Shown here: positions 1-5,811 of the stretch, piece after piece
Numbering within the stretch: the first letter of the stretch is position 1
Layout: every line of letters begins with the position of its first letter
Source: Euryarchaeota archaeon Ods04
GTDB lineage: Archaea; Halobacteriota; Halobacteria; Halobacteriales; Halorutilaceae
Direction: 5' to 3'
DNA: 6,664 nucleotides
Assembly: GCA_028751055.1 (NCBI GenBank)
Contig: JAQZDD010000056.1
Location: 1-6,664, forward strand
The notes under the pieces: model-generated
What the model saw: only the letters and a program-made list of their open reading frames with translations
What the model was told of the DNA's origin: nothing
Databases searched by the model: none
Made by a program: the position numbers and the translations under genes

Positions 1-485
1 CCGCGGCGTGTCTGCTCGCGTATCCGCGCCGGACCGATGACGGTCGCGCCGTCCTCCTCAGGACGCATCCGGAACCTCTCGCGCCGAACGTCGCTCACTA
101 TTTCTAAGTCCTCTACGAGCCTGTCGCTCTCGTCCTGCGACGTGAACTGGGCGTCGCCCCAGCTTTCGGACAGGTAGTAGAGTTCTCGCAGGGTGGAGGA
201 GCGGTTCTCCTCTATCTGGTTGGTGATGAAGTCTAAGACGTACGAGAGGCGCAGAAGTTTGCGCGCGCCGCTTACCGAAGCCGCCGAACGCGTGCTTTCG
301 GAGTCGCCGTATACCCAGACGCCCGACTCCTCGTCGTACTCAACGTTCGACTTCGAGCGTGTCGGGATGCGCACCCTCGGCGTTTCGCCGCGGTCGAACT
401 GCCCGTAGAGTTCATCGGCGAGAGCGACGAGTTCGTCGACTGCGTCCTGGTCGAACTCGGGTGCTTCGTCGGCGTCGGTGCTCAT
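1..485 (-). CDS. top6A: DNA topoisomerase VI subunit A, N-terminal part (cut by window edge)
   Basis: This is the catalytic subunit of the type IIB topoisomerase (Spo11/Top6A family), which cuts both DNA strands through a 5'-phosphotyrosine link so that another duplex can pass. Translating the minus strand from the ATG at 485 gives 161 residues with no stop before the window edge. The first ~35 residues are an acidic leader. The family signature STLRELYYLSE lies at residues 97-107; by alignment from memory with Spo11 and archaeal Top6A, the second tyrosine (Tyr104) should be the nucleophile, in the winged-helix CAP domain. SWGDAQF and a helix with acidic residues follow, as expected. The Toprim domain would lie beyond position 1. 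The start is fixed by a GGAGGTG ribosome-binding site at 491-497, 5 nt upstream, and by the ATGA overlap with the top6B stop. It is co-transcribed with, and coupled to, top6B. No defect is visible. Confidence 0.95.
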   Translation of the reverse strand, partial: MSTDADEAPEFDQDAVDELVALADELYGQFDRGETPRVRIPTRSKSNVEYDEESGVWVYGDSESTRSAASVSGARKLLRLSYVLDFITNQIEENRSSTLRELYYLSESWGDAQFTSQDESDRLVEDLEIVSDVRRERFRMRPEEDGATVIGPARIREQTRR

Positions 486-497
486 GCTACCACCTCC
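482..497 (-). promoter_or_regulatory. Ribosome-binding site and stop/start overlap for top6A
   Basis: On the minus strand this reads GGAGGTG, five bases (GTAGC), then ATGA, where ATG starts top6A and TGA ends top6B. GGAGGTG can pair fully with the CACCTCC near the 3' end of archaeal 16S rRNA. The site is made from the last codons of top6B (Val-Glu-Val-Val-Ala), so A-subunit translation is probably coupled to termination of B, which would help keep the two subunits equal. Confidence 0.85.
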
Positions 498-3400
498 ACG
501 GTTCCGTCCTCGTCACCGTCGACCGTTAGCTCCATCTCGCCGTTTCCGACGGGTATGTCGAGGGTAGCCTCGTCGCCCTTGCTCACAGCAACCTTCCAGA
601 CCACGTCGTACTCGCCGTCGAGGTCGACTACGGTCGCACCCTCTATCTCAACCTCCTCGTCGACGAAGGCATGTACCTCGAACTCCTGCTTCCGGTTCGA
701 GTTGTTCTCGACACGCACCGTCGTGGTTCCTGCTTCGCCGTCCTCCTCCGCCGAGACCGTGACCTTGTTGAGTATGCGCGCCAACGTCTCGTCGGTCGAA
801 GGCGGCTCCTTGTCTACGACCTCGGCTACCTTCTCCGCCATCTGCGGCAGGAGCTTCTCGACGACGCGCTCCTTCTCCTGACGTTTCCTGCGCGACTTCT
901 CCTTCTTTATATGGCTCTTCATCTCGCGTGCGACCTCACGGACAGCGCGTTCGACCTCCTTCTCTATCTCGGGCACGTTCGCAACGGCGTCCTTCGACTC
1001 CGACGTGAAAGGAACGTTGGTCGAGGCGACGTGGACGGCGATGACTGCAGGTCCTTGTGGCAGAGAGCCTTCGTCGAGACCGTAGTTGCGCCAGCCTATG
1101 TCGCTCACGGTGTTCGTGATAGCGCACGCACCCTGCTGGTAGACGAGCGGTACGCGGTTTGCGAAACGCAGAAGTTCGGCGTTTCCTTCGGCGGGTATCG
1201 AGCCACCGTATGCTATGCCAGCCTCGACGACGAAAGGGTCGCCTCCGTGCACCGACGCGTCGCGTGTCGTCGCGGCGTACATGTCGGCGTCGTACTCCTT
1301 ACGCAAGCCCGATTCGAGGTCTTCGGCACCTATCGGCGACAGGCAGTCCGTGGGCGGTGCTATAACATCGACGGAGCGCATCGCGTCTAACAGGTGACGT
1401 GCCGTGTCACGGTCTTCCGCGACCTCGTCGGTCGACGGAACGTCACGGTCAACGGTACGCATACGTTTCCAGACGGCTTCGACGACGTTCTCGCGTGCCT
1501 TCTCGCCGAAACGCTCGTCGCGTATCTCCTCGACAGCGTCGGCTGTTTCGTCGACGAATATATCTAACTCGTCGTACGTCGCTGTGTCGTCCTCTTCCTC
1601 AAACCTCCGGGCGAGACGTTCGGCGATGTCGCGGACGGCACCTTCGTCCTTCCTGTCGGTCGTCGCGCCGTCGATGAGCGCGTACAGGTCGTCCTCGCGT
1701 ACCGTCGTAACGGCGTTCCAGAGCGCGTCTACGACGTTCTCACGCACAGTCTCGCCGAACGACGTTCCGTCTACCTTTTCGCCCGCCTCCTCGACGAGAG
1801 CGGCGAGTTCGGAGAGAGAAACCGTGTCGGCTTCCTCCACCGATTCGACGACGGCGTCTGCGAACTCGTCTGTGGCATCGGCGGGCTTGTTAGCGACCGC
1901 ATCGACTACGACGTCGTGCAGGTCGTCGCCGTCTTCGAGTTCGTAGTCGGAGGGCGTCGTCCAAGCACACTCGCGTCCGTAGTGCCGGTCACGGAAGTCG
2001 TCGAGTATGGAGTCCGCAGTCTTTCCGCCGACACGCGTGAACTCGTTCTGGACGAAGCCGCGGACGCTGTACGAGTCGGTCGCGTCTAACATACGTATGA
2101 GCGTCCCGAGTTCGATTCCGTGCGGATGAGGCTTTATCTCCTCGGCTTTTTCGGGGAGTTCGCTCGTCACGTAGTCGAACGAGAACTCGCCTTCGGGTTC
2201 GTGGAGACGGAGACGCGCGTGAGGATTGACGACAGCCGTGTTCTTGAAGTAGTCGTGTAACTGCGTGCGGGCACGCATGTTCGCCTCCATCTCTATCTCG
2301 ATACGTGTTCCGTGTGTGCTGTCCCACTCGACTTCTTCCTCCGAAACGATTTCGGGTTCGTTGGTGTCGGTGTCGATGATTACCTCGAACCTCTGCGCCT
2401 CACCGCTCTGCGTCTTCGACGTGATTATCGCGGGCTTGCCGCTTGTCATCTGCGAGTAGAGAACGGCGGCGGAGATTCCGATGCCCTGCTGACCGCGGCT
2501 GTTCTTGACCGACAGAGCACCGCTGTTTGCGACTACGAAGTTCTCGTCGTGGCCTGTCGCACCCGGAACAGAGATGTCGTAGACGTACTCCGGTGGCTCC
2601 GTCTCCTTGACCGACTTCACGGGTAGCAGGCACATGTCGGTCTTGGTGAATCCATGGAGGTTCTGGATAGCATCCCAGAGGCGTCTGAGTTCGTCCGTCG
2701 GTTGACAGTATTCGTTGAGGAGCCCCATCTTCTTCAGGTTGGGCACGTACCGAGGCTCGTCCACGCGCTCTCCGTTGAGCGCATCTTCTATCACCGACCG
2801 GTAGATTTCGGCGTGTTCGAGCGACGAACCCACGCCCGCACCCATCAACAAACCCGGAACGGTGTCCGGTACCGTGTCGCTTCCGGCGGGACCGACGCGC
2901 ACCTCGTCAAGCACCGACGTAGGAATCCTCTTGTACTGTTGCTCTCCGGCGCCCGTCACCTGCTCGAAGACGCCGCAAAGGTTCGTGTCTTCGCCGTACA
3001 CCTTCGTACGGTACACAGTCGTCGAACCGTCGGCGTACCCGTTCGCGTTTTCGTGCTCTTCGATGCTTGCGAGCACACCCTGCGCGTTCCAGAGAACCGA
3101 AAGCTGTCGTGCTAAGGTTTCGCTGATGGTCGTGTGTGATAGCTCGTTGCTGGGATGGCTGTCCGAGCCGTCGCCCTCGTACACAGCGGCGACGAACCTC
3201 CTCTGGAACTCGGAGGGGGACTCAAAGACGAATTCGGGAACACGCTTGTTCTCAGCTCCAACTCCACAGGCGTTCTCCAAGAAGAGGCACAGGGGTGACG
3301 CGAACGCCTTCACGCGTGTCGAGTTCCGCTCGCGCTCGACGGTCGTCGTGGTCCCGCCGACAGCGGCGACTGCACGCTCGGTAGCTTCGACGAGATCCTC

Positions 3401-4549
3401 CTCGTGTGAGCCGAACGTGAACCCCACCTGTCTGTCGCTCGTGTGTCCCTCGGCGATGTAGTAGCCGAGGAGCTTTGCGAACGTGTCGTCAAGCGGAACC
3501 GACACGGGCACGGTGGTCTCTTCGCCGCCGACCTGATACGTCCTGAGGACGCAGTCGGCGGCTTTCTCCTCCCAGCCGAGTTCGATGACCTTACGGGCGG
3601 GGAGATAGCCCTTTTCGAGGTAGTTGGTTTCGAGGCTGTCCTTCAGGACCTCCACGCCGTCGTAGCGGTAGTACGTCCGCTTCCGGTTGCTGTCCTCCGA
3701 AGGCTTCTTACGGACGCGGTCGCCCGTCTTCAGCACCTTCAGTTCCTCCTCGTCGAACCCGTAGACGTACATCCGCCGACCTTCGATCTGTTCGGGTCGG
3801 ATGTGTTTCAGCAGGTTCACCTCTTCGCGGTTTTCGTCGGGTTTTGGCAGCTTCTGCGGTGCGAGAACCACGTCGCCGGGTTCGAGTTCTCCGGCGTCCA
3901 CCTCCTTCGTGCTTCCGTCTTCGGTAACGGAAAACAGACTGTGGTTCCCCGTCACCTCGACAGTCCGACCCTTCTCCGTCGTGATCTCGTACGTGCGCCC
4001 CTCCGTCTCGTGGCGGATGACGTGCGTGACAGGCTCCCAGCTCATCTCGTGCGTTTCGCGGTCGAAAGACGGAACCTCTATTCCGTCACCTATCGGTCGT
4101 GTTGCCTCGCCTTCTTTCTCTGGAAGGTAAGCGTCGCACAGAACGCCGATCGGAATGAACTCCGTGCGACCGTCACGACGCACGAGCAGTTGCTGTTCCG
4201 GTGCCAGCGACTGCACACGCTTCCCAAACCTGCTCCCGTAAAGTAGCTTTCCGAATATCTTGGGAATCTGCCGTTTGACGATGCCCGGTCCGTTGTCCTC
4301 GATTACGAGGCGGTAGCCGTCGCGCACCTCCTCTATCTCGACGAGTATGTTTGGCTGTATGCCTGCCTCCTCGCACGCGTCGAGCGAGTTGTCGACGCCT
4401 TCCTTTACGGCGGTTACCAACCCGCGTGCGGGCGAGTCGAAGCCGAGCATGTGCTTGTTCTTCTCGAAGAACTCGGCGACCGAGATGGAACGCTGTTCAG
4501 CGGCGAGTTCCTCGGCGATGTCGTCGGTAAGTTGAGATTGGAATGACAC
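482..4549 (-). CDS. top6B: DNA topoisomerase VI subunit B, interrupted by an intein
   Basis: This is the ATPase subunit of topoisomerase VI, whose ATP-driven dimerisation controls DNA strand passage by the A subunits. The 1355-residue frame contains a 570-residue intein, leaving a mature protein of 785 residues, near the usual haloarchaeal length and longer than the ~530 residues of Sulfolobus. GHKL ATPase motifs: N-box EGVDNSLDA (Glu50, Asn54), DNGPG at 85-89, and lid motif GQQGIG at 686-691 after the intein. The helix-two-turn-helix domain (near residues 810-860) contains NEF and GGKTADSIL. A haloarchaeal insertion follows (about 862-1056). The family pattern resumes at SPIGAEDLESGL (1071-1082), then FVVEAGIAYGGS (1106-1117) in the transducer domain. 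Lys1186 in SESKDAVANV matches the ATP-sensing switch lysine by alignment from memory. A basic coiled stretch (1205-1235) and a beta-rich C-terminal domain finish the protein. The start is GTG (MSFQSQL matches the family start), with a TATA-like box at the leaderless distance. The stop overlaps top6A by 4 nt. Confidence 0.96.
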   Translation of the reverse strand: MSFQSQLTDDIAEELAAEQRSISVAEFFEKNKHMLGFDSPARGLVTAVKEGVDNSLDACEEAGIQPNILVEIEEVRDGYRLVIEDNGPGIVKRQIPKIFGKLLYGSRFGKRVQSLAPEQQLLVRRDGRTEFIPIGVLCDAYLPEKEGEATRPIGDGIEVPSFDRETHEMSWEPVTHVIRHETEGRTYEITTEKGRTVEVTGNHSLFSVTEDGSTKEVDAGELEPGDVVLAPQKLPKPDENREEVNLLKHIRPEQIEGRRMYVYGFDEEELKVLKTGDRVRKKPSEDSNRKRTYYRYDGVEVLKDSLETNYLEKGYLPARKVIELGWEEKAADCVLRTYQVGGEETTVPVSVPLDDTFAKLLGYYIAEGHTSDRQVGFTFGSHEEDLVEATERAVAAVGGTTTTVERERNSTRVKAFASPLCLFLENACGVGAENKRVPEFVFESPSEFQRRFVAAVYEGDGSDSHPSNELSHTTISETLARQLSVLWNAQGVLASIEEHENANGYADGSTTVYRTKVYGEDTNLCGVFEQVTGAGEQQYKRIPTSVLDEVRVGPAGSDTVPDTVPGLLMGAGVGSSLEHAEIYRSVIEDALNGERVDEPRYVPNLKKMGLLNEYCQPTDELRRLWDAIQNLHGFTKTDMCLLPVKSVKETEPPEYVYDISVPGATGHDENFVVANSGALSVKNSRGQQGIGISAAVLYSQMTSGKPAIITSKTQSGEAQRFEVIIDTDTNEPEIVSEEEVEWDSTHGTRIEIEMEANMRARTQLHDYFKNTAVVNPHARLRLHEPEGEFSFDYVTSELPEKAEEIKPHPHGIELGTLIRMLDATDSYSVRGFVQNEFTRVGGKTADSILDDFRDRHYGRECAWTTPSDYELEDGDDLHDVVVDAVANKPADATDEFADAVVESVEEADTVSLSELAALVEEAGEKVDGTSFGETVRENVVDALWNAVTTVREDDLYALIDGATTDRKDEGAVRDIAERLARRFEEEDDTATYDELDIFVDETADAVEEIRDERFGEKARENVVEAVWKRMRTVDRDVPSTDEVAEDRDTARHLLDAMRSVDVIAPPTDCLSPIGAEDLESGLRKEYDADMYAATTRDASVHGGDPFVVEAGIAYGGSIPAEGNAELLRFANRVPLVYQQGACAITNTVSDIGWRNYGLDEGSLPQGPAVIAVHVASTNVPFTSESKDAVANVPEIEKEVERAVREVAREMKSHIKKEKSRRKRQEKERVVEKLLPQMAEKVAEVVDKEPPSTDETLARILNKVTVSAEEDGEAGTTTVRVENNSNRKQEFEVHAFVDEEVEIEGATVVDLDGEYDVVWKVAVSKGDEATLDIPVGNGEMELTVDGDEDGTVEVVA
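1442..1828 (-). repeat. Degenerate internal repeat in the haloarchaeal insertion of Top6B
   Basis: Two related units of about 48 residues occupy precursor residues 908-955 and 988-1036 (about 1685-1828 and 1442-1588). Both begin Asp-Thr, carry a helical Glu/Asp-rich segment starting SEL or DEL, and share FGETVRENVVDALW versus FGEKARENVVEAVW. The repeat lies in the ~190-residue insertion between the helix-two-turn-helix domain and the conserved SPIGAEDL segment. Sulfolobus Top6B has only about 30 residues there, as recalled. The function is unknown to me; it looks like a duplicated helical module rather than a recent DNA duplication, since the bases have diverged. Confidence 0.75.
2501..4210 (-). 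mobile_element. Intein with LAGLIDADG homing endonuclease inside Top6B
   Basis: This is an in-frame protein-splicing element of 570 residues (114-683 of the precursor). Removing it joins KRVQ (110-113) to SRGQQGIG (684-691), which restores the family sequence; Sulfolobus has RQTRGMYGLG there. Block A: Ser1 in SLAPEQQLLV. Block B: TGNH (residues 200-203), with the usual TxxH. Block F: VYDISV (656-661) through GHDENFVV. Block G: GALSVKN followed by Ser684 as the +1 nucleophile. The endonuclease lies between the splicing halves: LLGYYIAEG (360-368, acid Glu367) and FVAAVYEGDG (452-461, acid Asp460), with KRVPEFVF (435-442) between as block D. Both acidic active-site residues are present, so the endonuclease may be active. 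A basic stretch at 278-295 could contact DNA. The first residue is Ser rather than Cys, and the penultimate residue is Lys682 rather than the usual His. I recall Top6B inteins in other haloarchaea, so the family is probably known. Confidence 0.95.
2915..3496 (-). other. LAGLIDADG homing endonuclease core within the intein
   Basis: This segment encodes about residues 352-545 of the precursor; both limits are approximate. It holds the two dodecapeptide motifs, LLGYYIAEG at 360-368 and FVAAVYEGDG at 452-461, about 90 residues apart, which suits a single-chain two-motif enzyme. Such enzymes cut an intein-less top6B allele so that repair copies the intein in. The expected target is the uninterrupted DNA around the junction CAG|AGC (Gln-Ser). 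No frameshift, stop or loss of an acidic residue is visible, so it does not look decayed. Confidence 0.85.
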
Positions 4550-4574
4550 GTTGCGTCTACTTGGTGCCCGCCGC

Positions 4575-4595
4575 CTTATACCGTTTTGGTTGCTC
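4575..4595 (-). promoter_or_regulatory. Probable promoter of top6B-top6A (TATA box plus BRE-like purines)
   Basis: The minus strand reads CAACCAAAACGGTATAAGG. The TATAA element (4576-4580) is centred about 29 nt before the GTG at 4549, and the A-rich stretch just upstream could serve as the BRE. No Shine-Dalgarno match lies before the GTG, which fits a leaderless transcript starting at or within a few bases of the start codon, the common haloarchaeal arrangement. It gives the topoisomerase genes a promoter separate from the upstream membrane-protein gene. Confidence 0.7.
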
Positions 4596-4606
4596 GGCGT
4601 CCCTGT

Positions 4607-5443
4607 CTACCGTCCGCGGTTCTGTCTGCTCCTGTCACGTCTTTCGGTATCGCTGTCGCGGTCGAAGTCTCTGTCGGAGTCCTCACGTGTCTCACCGCGT
4701 CGCAGGTCTTTGTCGGTCGGACAGCCGTAATCTTCCTCTCCACGGCTGATGTTACGGCGGTCGACACATTCGTCGTCTTCCTCGGTTTCAGACACACGGA
4801 GGTCAACTTCGTGCTCCCCGTCGGGCAGACCGTCGAACGTCACCGAACCGTCCGTGACCGTCGAGGCATCGAGTTCGGAGTCGTCGGTGTCGACCGCGAG
4901 AACCTCTGTGCCGTCATCTAACCCTGTCTGCTCGACGGTAAGCGACTTCATATCGGCTGCGTCGTACACGAGGTCGGTTTCTTCGTTCTCGGTGTCGTAG
5001 ACCACGTCGCGGAAGACGAAGGCGTCGAACTCGCCTTCGAGAGTTACGTCGTTCTCTCCGTCGGGTGCTACTGCGATGGCGTTGTCGGTGGCGTCCACGT
5101 CGGCGAGGCAGGTTAACGTGCCCGTGCCGTCGTCGAGACGTGCCTCGCTCTCACCGCTCGCTGAGAGCGCGATTAAGCCGTTCTGAAACTCGACTGTTTC
5201 GTTGTCGGGGAAGTCTCCGAAGGTTATGTCGTCGTCGTTCTCGAAGACCGTCAGCCCGGAGTCCGTGACGTACGCCGCACCGCCGTCGTCTCCCACACAG
5301 TCGAGGCTCGGTTCGGCGGTTCCGGCGGTGAACGACGATACCCCGAAGGCGAGCATACCACCGACTGCTACCAGTACGGCGGCGGCGACCACTGCTGTAC
5401 GCCTTCTTCGGTTTCCTGATTCGGGCGGACTGTCTCGGTTCAC
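4607..5443 (-). CDS. Acidic exported or membrane-anchored protein of unknown function
   Basis: I do not recognise the family. The 278-residue product begins with a hydrophilic stretch ending in four arginines (12-15), then a hydrophobic segment at about 17-39 (Ala/Val/Leu/Gly-rich), so it is probably anchored in the membrane or secreted with the rest outside. Residues ~45-215 are beta-rich and very acidic; VTFDGLPDGEHEVDLRV (201-217) resembles an immunoglobulin- or carboxypeptidase-regulatory-like strand pattern. Four cysteines (49, 112, 226, 241), unusual for a haloarchaeal protein, could form disulfides outside the cell. The last ~35 residues are a low-complexity Arg/Asp/Ser tail. The start is GTG, chosen because GGAGGTG (5449-5455) lies 5 nt upstream and GTGA overlaps the stop of the frame before it, implying coupling to an upstream gene. 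The stop is TAG. A link to the GLUG surface gene is inferred from position only. Confidence 0.8.
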   Translation of the reverse strand: MNRDSPPESGNRRRRTAVVAAAVLVAVGGMLAFGVSSFTAGTAEPSLDCVGDDGGAAYVTDSGLTVFENDDDITFGDFPDNETVEFQNGLIALSASGESEARLDDGTGTLTCLADVDATDNAIAVAPDGENDVTLEGEFDAFVFRDVVYDTENEETDLVYDAADMKSLTVEQTGLDDGTEVLAVDTDDSELDASTVTDGSVTFDGLPDGEHEVDLRVSETEEDDECVDRRNISRGEEDYGCPTDKDLRRGETREDSDRDFDRDSDTERRDRSRQNRGR

Positions 5444-5499
5444 TCGCGCACCTCCAGTTGGTGCTCACGGCTGACTGCGCGGAGGACTGTGTAATCGTC
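5440..5499 (-). pseudogene. Diverged copy of the 3' end of the GLUG-repeat gene
   Basis: The last 19 codons plus stop read DDYTVLRAVSREHQLEVRE, against DDYPVLQVLDRETQLEVRE at the end of the GLUG gene (5808-5867). By hand count 13 of 19 residues and 42 of 60 bases match without gaps, including an exact 17-base run over the ribosome-binding site. The similarity fades upstream of 5499, with no GLUG repeat visible. I read this as the surviving tail of a second GLUG-type gene, or of the original partner of the 278-residue gene. It may still act by carrying the ribosome-binding site of that gene. It lies in a minus-strand frame open up to the ATG at 5811 (123 codons), so it could instead be the tail of a short real protein. 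Confidence 0.65.
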
Positions 5500-5811
5500 C
5501 TTTCGGAAACGAGATTCCAAGATATTGGGACGCGCGTTCGCGGAGGTAGTCTTTTGAGTCCCGGCGACCGAAGTATACGTATGAGCATAACCGCCGACGA
5601 CTTCGAGAGATACATGCGGGAAGACGACGACGGAGAACCCCTCGGCGACGCGCTTGCCGAGCTTGCCGTCGACGTCGAAACGGATTCGGTCGCTGTTGTA
5701 CGTGAGGTTCGTGAGGGAGAAGGAGAGGATGGATGAGAGCTTTCTTCGAACCGACTGAACTCCTCGAATAGACGGTGCCCCCTCCGTCCGAGGACGACAC
5801 GTGCTCTTCAT
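5440..5811 (-). CDS. Alternative 123-residue minus-strand ORF, doubtful
   Basis: This frame is open from an ATG that overlaps the GLUG gene stop (ATGA), with GGAGGTG 5 nt before it, to a TGA that overlaps the next GTG start. Signals at both ends are what an operon gene would show. Against it, the product is basic and Ser/Arg/Thr-rich rather than acidic, has no motif I recognise except the duplicated tail DDYTVL...LEVRE, and its middle is exactly antisense, in codon register, to the acidic plus-strand ORF at 5581-5736. The start signals could come simply from the duplicated tail sequence. I think a decayed or chance frame is more likely than an expressed gene, but both cannot be fully real at once. 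Confidence 0.25.
   Translation of the reverse strand: MKSTCRPRTEGAPSIRGVQSVRRKLSSILSFSLTNLTYNSDRIRFDVDGKLGKRVAEGFSVVVFPHVSLEVVGGYAHTYTSVAGTQKTTSANARPNILESRFRKDDYTVLRAVSREHQLEVRE
5441..5455 (-). promoter_or_regulatory. Ribosome-binding site and GTGA overlap for the 278-residue gene
   Basis: The minus strand reads GGAGGTG, CGCGA, GTGA. The ribosome-binding site is formed by the codons Leu-Glu-Val-Arg-Glu at the end of the frame that stops at 5440, and the GTG start shares two bases with that TGA stop. The 7-base match to the anti-Shine-Dalgarno sequence and the 5-nt spacing equal those before top6A, supporting the GTG at 5443 as the true start. Confidence 0.8.
5551..5558 (+). promoter_or_regulatory. 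TATA-like box of the 51-residue ORF
   Basis: CTTTTGAG sits in otherwise GC-rich sequence, centred 26 nt before the ATG at 5581, the usual distance for a haloarchaeal leaderless start. This is the main reason to favour the plus-strand reading of the region. The match is short and could be chance. Confidence 0.4.
5581..5736 (+). CDS. Small acidic protein, unknown function (51 residues)
   Basis: This is the only plus-strand gene I can support. The product begins MSITADDFERYMREDDDG and continues through an alanine/leucine helix (about 20-31) to VETDSVAVVREVRE and a Glu/Gly tail; it is strongly acidic, as expected of haloarchaeal proteins. A TTTTGAG box at 5552-5558 lies 26 nt before the ATG, with no ribosome-binding site nearby, fitting a leaderless transcript. 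In-frame extension further upstream would run through the promoter and the duplicated tail and is not acidic, so I chose the ATG at 5581. I recognise no family; its size and make-up would also fit a small regulator or an antitoxin-like protein, but nothing shows that. It converges with the GLUG gene, with a 71-nt gap. Confidence 0.5.
   Translation: MSITADDFERYMREDDDGEPLGDALAELAVDVETDSVAVVREVREGEGEDG
5737..5807. other. Gap between the small plus-strand ORF and the GLUG gene
   Basis: If the 51-residue ORF is real, this is the space between two converging genes. It holds a short pyrimidine run (CTTTCTT near 5740-5747), which could serve as a weak U-rich archaeal terminator for the plus strand, and a minor CCTC/GAGG inverted pair at 5781-5793. 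Neither is convincing. The same bases are also part of the doubtful 123-codon minus-strand frame. Confidence 0.3.

Noticed and set aside
671..1390. Long plus-strand ORF (239 codons) opposite top6B
   Set aside because: Rich in Arg, Leu and Val with no motif, and fully antisense to conserved Top6B transducer and C-terminal sequence; a shadow frame.
2525..2530. Alternative intein end at Asn675-Ser676 (VVAN/S)
   Set aside because: It would leave eight extra residues (SGALSVKN) in the mature protein. Ending at Asn683 restores the conserved family sequence exactly, and the VVAN segment fits the normal stretch between blocks F and G.
3443..4246. Long plus-strand ORF (267 codons) opposite the intein
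   Set aside because: Antisense to the intein splicing and endonuclease regions, which have clear motifs in frame with Top6B; the product is not acidic and has no recognisable domain.
5458..5580. Upstream in-frame extension of the small plus-strand ORF
   Set aside because: It would run through the promoter-like box and the duplicated tail, is not acidic, and lacks start signals; the ATG at 5581 fits the leaderless spacing.
5781..5793. Inverted pair CCTC/GAGG as a terminator hairpin
   Set aside because: The stem is only four base pairs with no following T-run; too weak to call.
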